From Leptodactylus fallax (taxonomy: Eukaryota > Chordata > Amphibia > Anura > Leptodactylidae): a stretch of DNA of 64,000 nucleotides. Under the pieces are notes generated by a model. It was not told the DNA's origin. It ran no database searches and worked only from the letters and a program-made list of their open reading frames with translations. The stretch is from positions 1,172,501-1,236,500 of the forward strand of contig CAMRHE010000055.1 of NCBI GenBank assembly GCA_947044405.1, read 5' to 3'. The position numbers and the translations under genes are program-made. Shown here one piece after another: positions 21,388-32,925 of this stretch (positions are counted from its first letter, which is position 1; each line of letters starts with the position of its first letter).

Positions 21388-21862
21388 TATAGTAGTGTGC
21401 ATAAGTTCAAGGCACGTGCGGAAGAAATGTGGAAAGTAAGAATGCTTTCAGAAATAGAAGGGTTAATAGTTTATTTTAGTCAATTAACAAAATGAAATGA
21501 ATGAAGAAAAGAGAAATGTAAATCCCATTAATATTTGGTGTAATATTTGTCCTATGCCTTCCATCAGTTCTTCTCGGTACCTGCAGACAGTTTTTGGCAG
21601 AACTCGGCAAGGAGATTGTTCCCGCCATCTTGGAGATCTAAGCACAGATCTTCTGTGGATGTTGCTTGCTCCAATCCATCTGTCTCTTCATGTCATCCTA
21701 GACAGACTGGATGATGATGAGATCAGGGCTATATCTGTGGGGGCCGGATCACCACTTCATTTTGTTCATTGACTAAATCACACTATTAACACTTCTATTT
21801 CTGAAAGCTTCTTACTTTGCAGCATTTCTTCTTCACCTTCCGAAAACCTTTGCAAATTACTT
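21388..21862 (-). mobile_element. deleted Tc1 derivative (family E), copy 2
   Basis: Both termini are present: AGTAGTGTGCATAAGTT on the left and, inverted, GTAATTTGCAAAGGTTTTCG on the right, each followed by matching GAAGAAATG and AGTAAGAA stretches. Between them, on the minus strand, is the transposase C-terminal remnant (SPDLIIIQSV region, about 21740 down to 21560) with a stop and frame damage. This is the most complete of the three copies. Confidence 0.6.
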
Positions 21863-22372
21863 TATGTCTGTTTGTTATAAATGTTGATTTAACTCTTATT
21901 AGGTTTAGTTATGTGAAATTATTCCATTGTAATAATTTATTATAATTTTCACAAAATATCTTTGTATTTTCCTTTTTTATATTTTCTCTTGTTATTTGAG
22001 CCTTTATTTACATACATAGTGGTATTAAGGGGGTCAGTATAATATTTACTTTTTTTTAAAGCTAGTGATAAGTCACCTATTCATTTTTTTTAATGTTCTC
22101 TTAAGTCATCTAGATTGACATTGACATCTCCGATATCAGCCATGAGGGAGTCGTATGGCGCCGCCCTTGTGGTGGTATTATATCGCCGCACCATGGGTGA
22201 CTCGGCTCTGATGTGGTGTGGACCAAACCTTGCTCCGGATCGGTTCGAGGTGCCTGTATGCAGGGGGACCCCAATAAAGGCTGAATTAAGGTTGTCCCCC
22301 TTAATACATGACTTGACTTACATAGGTGAAGTAACCATTAGATTTTGTATATTAGCATTCAATACTTAATAA
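21863..22372. other. AT-rich stretch with a GC-rich island at 22110-22320
   Basis: The island (GGCGCCGCCCTTGTGG; CTCCGGATCGGTTCGAGG) contrasts sharply with its AT-rich flanks and ends near an AATAAA at about 22274. It could be the tail of an unrecognised retroelement. The 84-aa frame across it has no recognisable domain. Confidence 0.35.
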
Positions 22373-22681
22373 TTTGAGATGAATGAACTGATTCATAACA
22401 CAAGTTTCCAAAAATTTCAGGTTTAGCCAAAATGTTGGGTCAAGCGTCATTGAAGACAGCATCTGAGCTTCAGAGAAGATGCCGGAAGAGGCAGCAAGAG
22501 CCCATGGGTGATGACCGGACATTGAGAAAGAAGACTGGATTCCAAGGGGAGGTGAGGAAAGGTGAATATCAATGTTTTTTTTTATTTTGTCCGCACCTCC
22601 ATTAGTCCTCCACTTATACTCCGGGGACTGAAGGAACACTTCTGGTTACGAAATGATTCTTAAGAGTTTTGCCCATCACTA
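22373..22681. mobile_element. hAT-like MITE, hairpin family P, copy 2
   Basis: The left end GAGATGAATGAACTG is weakly inverse to the right end GTTTTGCCCATCACTA. The interior has GGTGAGGAAAGGTGAATATC and the hairpin half CTTATACTCCGGGGACTGAA. Confidence 0.45.
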
Positions 22682-23954
22682 CTTAAAACCATAATACAAG
22701 ATGATCTGTGCGAGAGAATAGCTAACCAGCAAGGTAAATCGGAAGAGGAGAGCATAGAAAATAATGCACCTCCTTGTGAATTACTGAAGAATAAATCATA
22801 AAGGGTAGACAGAGTAAGTATTCTCTGCAAGACACTACATAAGGAGGAAAGTGCCTAAAATGAGCATCTTAAGTGACTCAGGTATAATCCTCCAAGAATG
22901 AGATCCTTGAATATGCAAACATGATATTGAACAGATGTTGATTAACATTTTTATGTCTCTTGTAGCCATTGCGCCCAATGAAATTCTTCTCATGCCTGTG
23001 TGAATTTTCTGCATACTGAGAGAATACAACATAAAAAAGGTAAAAAAAAAAAAAAAAAAAAAAAGACACAGCAAGCTAATAAATTCAAGGCACGATCTTT
23101 GTATCAGTGACCAATTACGTATTCACTGACTGGTGATGTGATGTGAAGTGAAACCTTTTGCCCTCCGGAGAGACTTTACCTTAAGACCACAGTTTTATCC
23201 ATCTGATTTTTCTGCTGTGTTTTTACATCCTGCACTGTAAAGTAATGACCTCAGCTCAAAGCTATGTAAAGCTTCATAAAACGAGTAAAGTTTTCTGCTC
23301 GGAGATCACTACTTGCCATCTAACTCATCACAACATGAAATATCCAGGTTTAATATTCGGCTGGGTTAGAGACACACACCGGCAATCTTGAAATGGCCTT
23401 TTGTCTGGATAAAGCTATTCTTCCTACCTACAATTTGCAGAAAAGTTTCGGAGTTATAACCTCTCAAGTCAGAATTTTACATCATAAAGAGTTTGGAAGA
23501 TGTGCTTGAAAGGCAGGATGTGCAGGCTTTTATCGAAGACATTGTATATACTGAGATGTCGATGGTCAGATCTTATAAAAGGTAACATTTGTATAGCGCT
23601 ATTGTTTCTTTGTACTAGACAGAAAATTTTACACATTCATTCTAAATATTATGGGCATAAATAGTAAGATAGTAACCATAGCAGCCGCAAATGTTCGTGG
23701 CCCACAAGCCAGCAGGGCCCAGCTTCATCCAAAGGTGCCGTTATAGAGGCGTCACTTGACACTAATAGATGCCAATGCAAAATCTAAGAATGAGCAGAAA
23801 AGACCACAATAACCCTCTTATTATTGCCTCAAGTTATAAAACAACTTTTCATAAATGGATAGTGCAGGTGAATAGAAGAAACTTTGTAATATATCCTGGT
23901 GATGGAAAAATCTTTTTCTTCTTGTATACTGCAAATTACAACCTGTTCTCACAT
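22682..23954. other. non-coding stretch with A23 tract
   Basis: A 23-nt A run at 23042-23064 yields spurious F-rich minus-strand frames. It is not preceded by a recognisable SINE or LINE tail. Nothing else is recognised. Confidence 0.5.
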
Positions 23955-24019
23955 TCCCTAATAGCTCAGGGTGTTATTAGGTGATTCCCAAGCGAAAGGT
24001 CACTGGTTCAAATCTAGCC
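23955..24019 (+). other. tRNA-Val-like leader before a Tc1 remnant
   Basis: Contains an A-box-like TAGCTCAGGGTGTTATTAGG and, 28 nt on, GCGAAAGGTCACTGG followed by the B-box-like GGTTCAAATCT. The GCGAAAGGTC-C-GGTTC part closely resembles the anticodon-stem, variable-loop and T-arm region of vertebrate tRNA-Val. The acceptor stem does not pair and the D stem is poor, so it is not a functional tRNA. It sits directly against the ATG at 24020. Confidence 0.4.
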
Positions 24020-24349
24020 ATGAAGATTTCCCAAGAAAGTAGAAAGAGCACCATCCGACTCATCAATAGGGGTCTCTTGACCAAGAAAATTGCCAAACTG
24101 CATCATGTGAGTACCATGATAGTTGGAAGAGTACGAAATGAAGTTCGTCCATCCATTCAAAAGCTAAGAAGTGGACGCCCAGGCAAAATATTTGAGTCAA
24201 CAAGTCGGTTCACCGCAAGGTCTATCAGTCCAGGTGCACAAACATTGCAGTGGAGGTGGCTTGTATACTTCGTAATAGGGAGATTACAGACATCCATGCA
24301 CACACCGTACGATGCGCGTTACACAAGTCTACAAGCTCCTAAAACCTGA
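24020..24349 (+). pseudogene. truncated Tc1-like transposase (family C)
   Basis: The frame from the ATG at 24020 begins MKISQESRKSTIRLINRG, continues with a helix-turn-helix-like KKIAKLHHVS segment, and then RSGRPGK, a damaged GRPR hook at about residues 55-60. After about 70 residues the similarity to Tc1 fades, and the frame ends at about 109 aa instead of about 340. The catalytic DDE domain is absent. No convincing terminal inverted repeats were found. An upstream in-frame GTG at 23981 lies within the tRNA-like segment and is not a likely eukaryotic start. Confidence 0.6.
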
Positions 24350-24462
24350 ACACTGAGTTCTGGAACTCTTAACACTGCTGATTTTCAAGATAGGTCTCCA
24401 TTACTACATAGAATGATACAATATATCAATTAACAGTCTCTTTCTCTCCTCTCCATAGACTT

Positions 24463-25135
24463 GTGTGTAACATCTTTGCCCATCCGGGCTTTAGCGCCAT
24501 CCTCGGGCGCATGCTGTGGCACAGGAGGTGTGTCCGGTTGTGATTCCTTCCTTTGGGAATTTCTTGTATTGTCTGAACACTGTCCTATTCCCTCTCCTCC
24601 TCAATTGATTTTCCGCTACACCTTGCATTCCCTCTGGACCGCTAATAGTTAATTTTAGCCTTACCCCTGTGAATGACAGCCTATCCTCCTATCAAGTCTG
24701 GGGCGGGTTCTTCCTTCCTATTTATTGTTTGCTCACATTCACATCGGCGCTTGTGATTGCCTCGTGCGTACTGGCTATTACTCCTTGCTGTTTAATTACT
24801 TGTATTCTTATTCCTGACCTCTGGCTTTGACTATTCTCTTGGATGTTGATTCTGTACTGTATTGCTCGACTGTTACCAACCTCTTGGCTAGCCGACCTCC
24901 CTTTCTTGTTGTTTGTCCTGTCTGCATTCTGTGTTGTCACTTCTATTAAGAAGGGTTTGTCGACCAGTTGCCGGCTGTCACCTAGGACAGATCAGGCAAG
25001 TTAACCAGGGACAGTGGGAGGGGGTTCAGCTTAGGGTTAACTGTCTTGTTGTGCCCCTCTCCCCAGGGTTCGCCAGCAGCTACTGGGAAATCGCTCCTCT
25101 AGCAATTCCTTTACATTGTGTGTGTTTGTGTGGCT
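24463..25135 (+). repeat. Ty3/gypsy-like LTR-derived block
   Basis: Pyrimidine-rich with recurrent CCTGACCTCTGGCTTTGAC and TTTGTCCTGTCTGCATTCTG style words, followed by TGCCGGCTGTCACCTAGGAC and GTTCGCCAGCAGCTACTGGG. This composition and word order resemble frog gypsy LTRs plus leader. There is no coding region, paired LTR or target duplication, so it is probably a solo or broken LTR. Confidence 0.4.
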
Positions 25136-27856
25136 AGATACCAGAGGACTCTATATAAACAGAGAGTGAAGCTAAGGAGGAGGCGAGCATCCAAATACAA
25201 GCTACTTTCTGCTACACTATGAGTCAGGCAGCTTTTCTGACACTGACACATCTTCAATTTAAGACTTTACAACTGCACAGAATGAGGTGATAAAGCAGCC
25301 TCCACCTCCCCCTCCCCCTCCCCTATCCATTGACTTCTGTGCGTGAGCTAAATACTAAGATGGATCCTATGTAAACTAACAGTCTAAAATTTTTAATCAG
25401 CTATATTACAAAGTTTCTTATACTCAGCTGTACTACTCATTTATGAAAAGTTGTCTTATAATAGGAGGTACACTTTAATGTTTATTGTTTCTTTAGTTCT
25501 TTTCCAATCCAGCTAATGTTGCAAAAATTGTCCGTCATACACTTTCCTCTGACTAATGTATAATCATTCAGCAGAGCTTGTAATGGACATTATAACCACA
25601 GATGCAAAGCTGTACGATCTAAGCTTTACATAATGCATACATTGCTGAGTACTTAAAGTGTACCTGTCATTTCATTTGACATTTCAGAATAAGTTGCCAT
25701 GTGAGTAAAAATGTGGAGTACTGTAACATTATTTCTAGTGATTCTTTATATGACTTATATTCTGCAAATTTAGCAGTTTCCATCTCTGCATCCTATATCT
25801 CGAGTATGTATTCCTCTCTGAGCTGGTGCGTAGTACTAGCTGCCATACACTGCACCCAGTAAGTAGAGGAGAATCTGCTCTATAGCTCACTTTCTCTCAC
25901 TCAAAAGCTGCCCCATGATCAAGTAGGATGTATATGTACAGAGAAGAACTGGCCTGTACAGTATGGATGGCACATGAATTATCTCTGTGGCCATCCGTGC
26001 CCTTCAGGTACCCATACATTTCAATAATGAGCCTGGACTGCAAAACAGACAGGATTAGAACCTGTAACACATGGACCTGTGATAATACACTACCGTGTAT
26101 AGGGGAACATAAGAAAAGATTGGATAAGTGTGCTTTCTGTTAAAAACACAGCTAACACACTGACAAAGTACCATTTTCATATTAAATGGTTTTTCTGCTT
26201 TGGACAATCTCTTTTTGTTAGTATGAGATGAAAACTGTAAACTTTGAGGAAACCAAACAGTGCCCATGCAGGAGGTAACTTCCTGTTCACCTCAGTTAGC
26301 CTGTAGGTAACAGAGGAGGGCAGTTTAGAGCACCTTCATCTCTGTAGACTAGTTTGTGGAAGTTAGGGATAACAGGCAGTCCTATTTCATCAGACCTAAG
26401 GCTCACAGAAGCAAGACTTTGTAACTGTGTTGAGTATTGAAAATCTCCACTGCAGAACAGTAAGGAACCTTAGGTATCCTTTGACGAGACATGGCTTGCA
26501 TTTCCCCAAAAGTGGTTGGAAAAAAGGTCTAGGTCTCAGGGGTTGCACCAAATCGCTGCGAAGGAAAGGATCAGAGTATGGAGGAAGGATTGAAGAGCAC
26601 GGCCATTTCTTTACAGGTGAAAGACATTTGGAACCTACTGTTGCAAGTGAATTGTGCCTCCATGTTGCCTTGTAACTAGAATTTTCTTCATAAGTAAATT
26701 AAGCCATGAGCTACGCCAGTCTCAGCTGCCATTCTGTCTGAATGCCCAAAGTCATACCAGTATCGTGGCATCTTGGGTCCATTACAATATGCTGCACCAT
26801 TTGGCAATTTCCATACACATACAAATGAGATTTCTTAAAATCTTATCCGCTCTGCTGCTTACACTGCAGATTTTCAGCCACCAAATCTGATAAATCTTAA
26901 TGTATCCACTACCTGTAAGCATATCCTAAAGTTTAGCTGACCCATTATAGGTGTGTGTGACAGCTACAATACAGACTGTATCTCAGGACCAGTGCTAAAT
27001 ATGCAATGTACTGTAACCACAAAGTTTCTCAATTTTTTTTATGTATATTTTAGCAATGTATAAAAACTGTACAGTTCTAAACAAGAGGAAAAATGCATCT
27101 GACAGCACATTCTATATAATGGAACACATGAAGGAAATCAGATACATAAAATATATGATCAATTCCTGGGCAAAAATATCTGCCAGGTCTGGGATCACAA
27201 TCAGATATTCCAAATGATCGGCTCCGCTCTGCAGCATTGACTAACACAGCTCTGCTACATCTGCAGGTGAAGCGCTACAATGTAATATGTGCGGATATAA
27301 AAAGAGCAGGCTTAGGGCATCAGATAATGTAATTCCAGCTCTGATGTGTTGCTTGGTCCAGCATGCAAATGATTCGGCCTGTCCACATCAACCTTCCACA
27401 AACAGTTTTTGGGAACGGCTATTGAATCCTTTGATGTACAGCATGATCACCGGTGCTCAAAAGAAAATCTACAGGGGTGCTTGGATACATCTAGATATTC
27501 AATCGAACCTGTCTTGAGTAAAATGGATTGAAAATTGCTTTTAAAGTCATATACAGGACTGATACACTTGGCATACAAACACTACTGTGAAAGTGCAGAG
27601 ATGTCTGCAGATAATATTTTGCAAATCTATTGCATGCAAGGCTAGCTTTATGTTAGAAGGTGCCATGTGCGCGTTCTGTTGACACCCCCTCCCCCTAAGC
27701 TTGTATGGCTATGCAGTGTACAAATAACCAGACCATACAGTACCTACTATAAATGCCTTAAATGGAAACTCTGGTGTTTTGTTTTTTTTTAGGTTTTTTG
27801 GCTATGCAAGGTGGTTATCAATGTAAAATTAAAAATATGTTATTGCTGATGCTGTC
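25136..27856. other. non-coding stretch with partial T2-type repeats
   Basis: A C-rich CCTCCCCCTCCCC run lies at about 25305. GGTACACTTTAA near 25467-25478 and TTAAAGTGTACCTG near 25652 look like right and left ends of related TTAA elements, each without a clear partner. From 25920 to 27850 I see only short frames without domains and no clear repeat. Confidence 0.45.
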
Positions 27857-27940
27857 ACCCATGTCTAATACCAGTGCCCATATCTAGCACCCATGTCTAC
27901 TACCCGTGCCCATGTCTAGTACCTATGCTCATGTCTATTT
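27857..27940. repeat. short minisatellite, CCATGTCTA core
   Basis: Five imperfect units of 13-20 bp sharing CCATGTCTA or a close variant (CCCATATCTAGCAC, CCATGTCTACTAC, CCATGTCTAGTACC, CTCATGTCTATTT). Confidence 0.65.
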
Positions 27941-28204
27941 GCTGTTTCTGCAAAATACTACAGTTAATATTAAAATGCAACTTCCAGGACCTTAGATTGT
28001 GAAGATGATGTCACCAAAAGTCCTACAAGCTGCACCAACTAGTGACCTGGCTCTGAGAGGGAGAGGACTGCGGACTATGTGAGAGAGTGGGGGGCTATAG
28101 GAAGCTTAAAATGCCTCCTCTGCCTCTTACATAATCTAAGAAATCTGAGATCACATAATAGTTTTCAATAATATCTGCAGATAGCAGAGAGGGGAATGAA
28201 GTGA

Positions 28205-28544
28205 AGGAGCTGAATAATATATAATAATCCTCAATATGTGATCAGTGGGAGTCTGACACCTGGGACCCCTACCGATCAGCTTTTAAAGAGGTTGCAGTGC
28301 TTATGAGCACTGTGTCCTTTTCCCTGTCACGTTTATCGGTCACATGGTAAAGCTGAAGCTCAGTCCCATTCAATTGAATGGGGTAAAGCTGCAATGCCAC
28401 GCCCAGCCTCTTTAAAATGTATGGCACTATGCTTGGTAATCAGTATAGATGCTGCTGCATCCTCTTCAAATAGCTGATCATGGGAGTCCTGGGTGTCGGA
28501 TGGCCACTGATCATATATTATTGACTTAGTCTTGGAAAACCCCT
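28205..28544. mobile_element. T2-type MITE (family U), left end lost
   Basis: Right terminus GTCTTGGAAAACCCCT followed by TTAA at 28545-28548. Family marks are present (GTGATCAGTGGGAGTCTGAC; CCCATTCAATTGAATGGGG; TGTATGGCACTATGCTTGG). Confidence 0.55.
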
Positions 28545-28591
28545 TTAACACTGCTCAAAATTCTCTTTAATATCCTCAATGCTGCTTCTAA

Positions 28592-28931
28592 GGCCGGTTG
28601 CAGGCGACCGTTCTGCAACCGACCAGCCATGAATTAAAGGCACAGGCGGCACCCGGAGGACACGGGGATGTCCTCCGTGTGCTGCCCGTGCATGGGCCGT
28701 GCTTCCGCAGCTCCTTTCATTAAATGAATAGGAGCCACGGAAGCAAGGACCGCAAAATAGGATAGGAATAGGACCTGTTCTATATTTTGTGGCCCGGACT
28801 GTCGGCCCGCACATGGGACTGTGAAATTCATGGTCGTGTGTATGGGCCCATAGAAAAGAATGGGTCAGTGTGCTAACTGGGAAATACTCGGATAGCACAC
28901 TGATCATGGCCACGGTCATCTGCAACCGGTC
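28592..28931. mobile_element. Harbinger-type MITE with TAA duplication
   Basis: The 340-bp element has ends GGCCGGTTGCAGGCGACCGT and, inverted, GACCGGTTGCAGATGACCGT (18 of 20 matching). It is flanked by TAA at 28589-28591 and 28932-28934. The 3-bp TAA target is typical of PIF/Harbinger. The interior includes a CACGGGGATGTCCTCCGTG hairpin. The 185-aa minus-strand frame across it is not a gene. Confidence 0.7.
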
Positions 28932-28934
28932 TAA

Positions 28935-29480
28935 ATCAGTGAAAGTTAGGAAGCCAAATCTTCTGTTTTCTCCAAATGAGACTTTATAGCACATTTTCCA
29001 CCACCAGGTCAGGGACAACTGGGAGGTTAAAGTCATAAAATGACCAGATATAATGCTATAAACAATAATAGCTAAAGTCAATTGAAACAACAGATAAGTC
29101 ATTACAGATGTCTTTGCCTATGACTATGCATAGATGCTGTATAATGTACTGTGATATTGAAAAAAATACAGTACATTACAATTTCAACAGGAGTAAAAAG
29201 AACACATTAATGTTCTTAGAGAAAAAGTTACAAAAGGAAATAAGAAAAAAAAAATCCCATACAATAAAATATTATATAATATCTAAAAATATATACGTCC
29301 AATATCAAGTTCATAACATATGTCTACATTGACATTAAAATACAGTAAAGATGGCTGCTGGAATGCAGTGACAAAAACATCTTTCATGTTGATCTAAATG
29401 AAGGGTCATGGAGTTATTAAAAAAAAATCTAGATTTGTAAAACTATAAAAAAAATCGTAAACTGTAAAAACATCAATTGC
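28935..29480. other. non-coding stretch, nothing recognised
   Basis: AT-rich with several short A runs; no repeat ends or domains. Confidence 0.5.
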
Positions 29481-29484
29481 TTAA

Positions 29485-30506
29485 AGGGAGTCTGTCACGC
29501 AATACGTCAACCCAGCCCCACAGATAGATAGGTTAGTGTCACCAGACCCTCAGCATATCACCCCAGCCCTGCAGATAGATAGGTTAGTGTCACCAGACCC
29601 CAGCATATCACCCCAGCCCCACAGATAGATAGGTTAGTGTCACCAGACCCTCAGCATATCACCCCAGCCCTGCAGATAGATAGGTTAGTGTCACCAGACC
29701 ACAGCATATCACCCCAGCCCTGCAGATAGATAGGTTAGTGTCACCAGACACCAGCATATCACCCCAGCCCTGCAGATAGATAGGTTAGTGTCACCAGAAC
29801 CAGCATATCACCCCAGCCCTGCAGATAGATAGGTTAGTGTCACCAGACCCCAGCATATCACCACAGCCCTGCAGATAGATAGGTTAGGGTCACCAGACCC
29901 AGCATATCACCCCAGCCCTGCACATAGATAGGTTAGTGTCACCTGAACCAGCATATCACCCCAGCCCTGCAGATAGATAGGTTAGTGTCACCAGACCCCA
30001 GCATATCACCACAGCCCTGCAGATAGATAGGTTAGGGTCACCAGACCCAGCATATCACCCCAGCCCTGCACATAGATAGGTTAGTGTCACCAGACCCCAG
30101 CATATCACCCCAGCCCTGCAGATAGATAGGTTAGTGTAACCAGACCCCAGCATATCACCCCAGCCCTGCAGATAGATAGGTTAGTGTCACCAGACCCAGC
30201 ATATCACTCCAGCCCTGCAGATAGATAGGTTAGGGTCACCAGACCCCAGCATATCACCCCAGCCCTGCAGATAGATAGGTTAGTGTCACCAGACCCAGCA
30301 TATCACCCCAGCCCTGTAGATAGATAGGTTAGTGTCACCAGACCCCAGCATATCACCCCAGCCCTGCAGATAGATAGGTTAGGGTCACCAGACCCCAGCA
30401 TATCACCCAGCCCTGGTTGATGTGGTTGATATGCTGGGTTATGGTAACATGAACCTATCTATCTGCGGGGCTGGGTTGCTATGCTGGTTCTTAAGACAGA
30501 CTCCCT
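29485..30506. mobile_element. T2-type MITE (family S) expanded by an internal minisatellite
   Basis: TTAA at 29481-29484 and 30507-30510. Ends are AGGGAGTCTGTCACGCAA and, inverted, AGGGAGTCTGTCTTAAGAAC. The right end also carries one inverted unit (AACCTATCTATCTGCGGGG). The left side is occupied by 18 tandem copies of the same subterminal unit, and the usual central core seen at 19145-19496 and 52522-52980 is missing. The tandem array therefore arose inside a transposon end. Confidence 0.8.
29520..30408 (+). repeat. minisatellite, 18 copies of a ~50-bp unit
   Basis: The unit is about 49-51 bp and can be read as GCAGATAGATAGGTTAGTGT, CACCAGACCCCAGCATATCA, CCCCAGCCCT. I count 18 GATAGATAGG (or CATAGATAGG) motifs in register. 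Variation is mostly one- or two-base changes in the CCAGACCCC part and TTAGTGT versus TTAGGGT. A variant pair (CCACAGCCCT followed by GCACATAGAT) appears twice, 148 bp apart, showing a three-unit secondary duplication. Confidence 0.9.
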
Positions 30507-30510
30507 TTAA

Positions 30511-31260
30511 ATACCTTAAATCAGTGATATTTTAGGTAGCAGAGTGAATCCTATTTCATTCCTGAGGCTGGTGCTTGTATTTCAAGAACATATCTTGTAA
30601 TCTAACATCAACAATTGTTACTTAAGTTTTGTCCATTTCACTTTGTATTGCAGGCAGAATTCTGTGTCAGAGGGATTTATCATCTGACAAGTTATCCAGC
30701 GCATCACAGTGATCTTACATCCCGTATCTGTGTCTCTTATCTATGTTCAGGATTTTCTCATTTCAAAAGTCCATTGAACCAATAATTCAGCATCAGGAAG
30801 TAAAAGAAATAAGTATAGTATAAAATAATAACTAAAGAAAAATAAAATAAAACCAAATAGTAACCAATAGTAATGTAAAATATTACCAAAAGTTGTACAA
30901 ATATAAGCCCAAAAGGTTCATAGATGAGAATTTTTATATACAGTAAATAAAATGTTTAAAATATCTGAAAATGTAGAGGAAAAAATATTTATGATAAAAG
31001 ATGGTGTGTATGGGGTAAAAATAAATATATATATACAAACGTATCCAAGTTTGTCATGACTTTTAGCACATTAAGTAAACAGTTGTTAATCAGTTTACCT
31101 TGACATTTTTCCATTGTTTTCAAAGGCTTTTGGTGTGAGTTATTGGATTCCAGTTGAAGATCACTACATCTGTATATTAAAACTACAACAGAATTATGCA
31201 GTATCCAAAATAAAAAAATACATAAATTAAATGCTAATAGTTACAGTATGTCCCAAAAAA
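30511..31260. other. AT-rich non-coding stretch
   Basis: No open frame of note, no transposon ends. A short TA-rich run lies near 31024. Confidence 0.55.
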
Positions 31261-31426
31261 AAATAGCACCTAGTGATTGGTCTTAGTGGTCACGTGAAGC
31301 CCAGGCTTCCGGCAGCATGGCACCAGCATGTGACTGAATGAGCACTGGCGACAGACCACGGAGCACCAGGGAGAGGTGAGTATGCGATTTAAAAAAAAAA
31401 AATTGCACCTTCCATGGACAACCCCT
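31261..31426. mobile_element. T2-type MITE, right part
   Basis: Right terminus CCATGGACAACCCCT followed by TTAA at 31427-31430. It contains GAGAGGTGAGTATG and an A12 run. The left terminus is not found. Confidence 0.4.
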
Positions 31427-31430
31427 TTAA

Positions 31431-32472
31431 TATATGTGGTCTAAGCTACTCTTCCTAGAAAACCATGGCCAAGTTTCTGTTTACTTTCCAAAGTTGGTGG
31501 ATGGTGAGAAAAGTCATAAATTTGTTGTGGACAAATTGTTTCAGTCCACAGGATCCCCTTTCGCTTGATATTTTTTCCCAAACACACCGTTCTTGGTATA
31601 TTTAACCCAAGAAACCCCACAAGGTTGGCAGTTTTTATTATTCCTGCCCTGGCTAGTCTAGCAATTCTGCAATGCCTCACGACAAGGTGCTCAGATCGCT
31701 TGATCTTCCCATTCTAATGTGGATTCCTATAGAAAATGATCGACTTAAAACTTGTTCATGTGTCTTATGTCCATAGAGGGAAGTTGCGATAGTGAAAAGA
31801 CAGGCGTCTTTAATAAAGTGGCCATTTGGTGTAGTTCTAAATACAATATATGCAGCATAGGTGTAAAATAGAAAACTACATTGGATGTACATTCCCAGAA
31901 GTATAGACTAGCTTCTATACCCAGTTGAGTTTGATTGACTGAAACGTATTTCCATGATTTGACCCAGAACATAAGAGCGTAGCCGAGTGATTTGATCTAC
32001 AGCGTCTTCTTATTTTTACTCCGATAGAAGTGTTTTTTTCACTCCACATCAGTGTATTTCATGTTCAGTTTAAAAAGACCAACAGACGTATCCACTACCT
32101 CTTGCCAACAACAGCTGGCAGGATGAAATGTGAGGGTCTTTAGTATGCAACCATTGACTTATGGACTGTAATGCCGCTTTGTGCAGCAAGATTGAGAATG
32201 AAAGCCACAATTGTAGAGTTTTGCTTTTTGAAGCCTGTTTAATCTTTACAATGTTTGGAGATGAAAATGCAGCATAAAACCTTTCTTCACCAGTGACTAT
32301 GACCATATTCCTCCCCGTCTCTCAGTTTAAGGACTTACACAGCACACAAGAAGTTGTTTCTTTTTCTTTTTCCAACTATTTTGGTTGGTTATTGAAGGTC
32401 ACGTATCATTTGCTTTCAGTAGATGCTATTATTTCTTTCCTTTTCTAGGTCTGGTAGTGCAACTCAACCGGT
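31431..32472. other. non-coding stretch, nothing recognised
   Basis: Overlapping minus-strand frames of 71-79 aa at 31441-31972 show no domain. This is one of the longer repeat-free stretches in the window, but I cannot support a gene. Confidence 0.45.
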
Positions 32473-32925
32473 TTAAAGGGATTTTCCCATCTCTGTCTCT
32501 CACCAGTTTGCCTCCTCTCTCTTCTGTATTCCTTAATAAGTTGGTGGGTGGGCTTTGACTGTTTGATGGACAGGAACTCAAAGTATAAGAAGCAGAAGCC
32601 CAGTTCCATAAACTAAGCAAACAGTCTTGTTCACCTCTCCTGGGTTCCATTGCAGAACCTGGTGTGGGTTTCTGGCCTCTTCCTGTCTCCTGAATGATGT
32701 CATCAGCCCCCAGGGGAATGCTGAGGCCCAATCACAGATGCACTGATATCATCCAGGAGGACGGTTGAGACCTGAAGAGGACAGGGTCCCACCTGGATGC
32801 CATGACTCAGGTGAGGTTAGTTTGTTATGTTTAAACACCTTCTGTTGGGCTTCCACTTAATGTACTCTGAATCTGAAGAGACCCCAAACTATAATAATAG
32901 CAGTTTTGGTTCAGCACTGGCACAA
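32473..32925. mobile_element. composite MITE (T2-like left end, family P interior)
   Basis: TTAAAGGGATTTTCCC at 32473 is a T2-like left end. The interior shares with family P a GGCCCAATCACAG segment, GACTCAGGTGAGGTTAG and CTGAAGAGACCCCAAACTAT near 32873-32895. No T2-type right end is found. Confidence 0.4.

Noticed and set aside
22835..23074. F-rich minus-strand frames resembling membrane peptides
   Set aside because: The phenylalanine run is the translation of the 23-nt A tract on the plus strand.
23981..24019. Upstream GTG start for the Tc1 remnant
   Set aside because: GTG is not a normal eukaryotic start and this segment is the tRNA-like leader; the ATG at 24020 is the natural start.
28545..29102. 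185-aa minus-strand open frame
   Set aside because: Most of it lies across a Harbinger-type MITE with TAA flanks and the edge of a T2 MITE. It has no domain and the frame is explained by the GC-rich inverted repeats.
29520..30408. CRISPR-like repeat array
   Set aside because: Repeats are contiguous ~50-bp units without unique spacers, lie inside a T2 MITE and the genome is eukaryotic.
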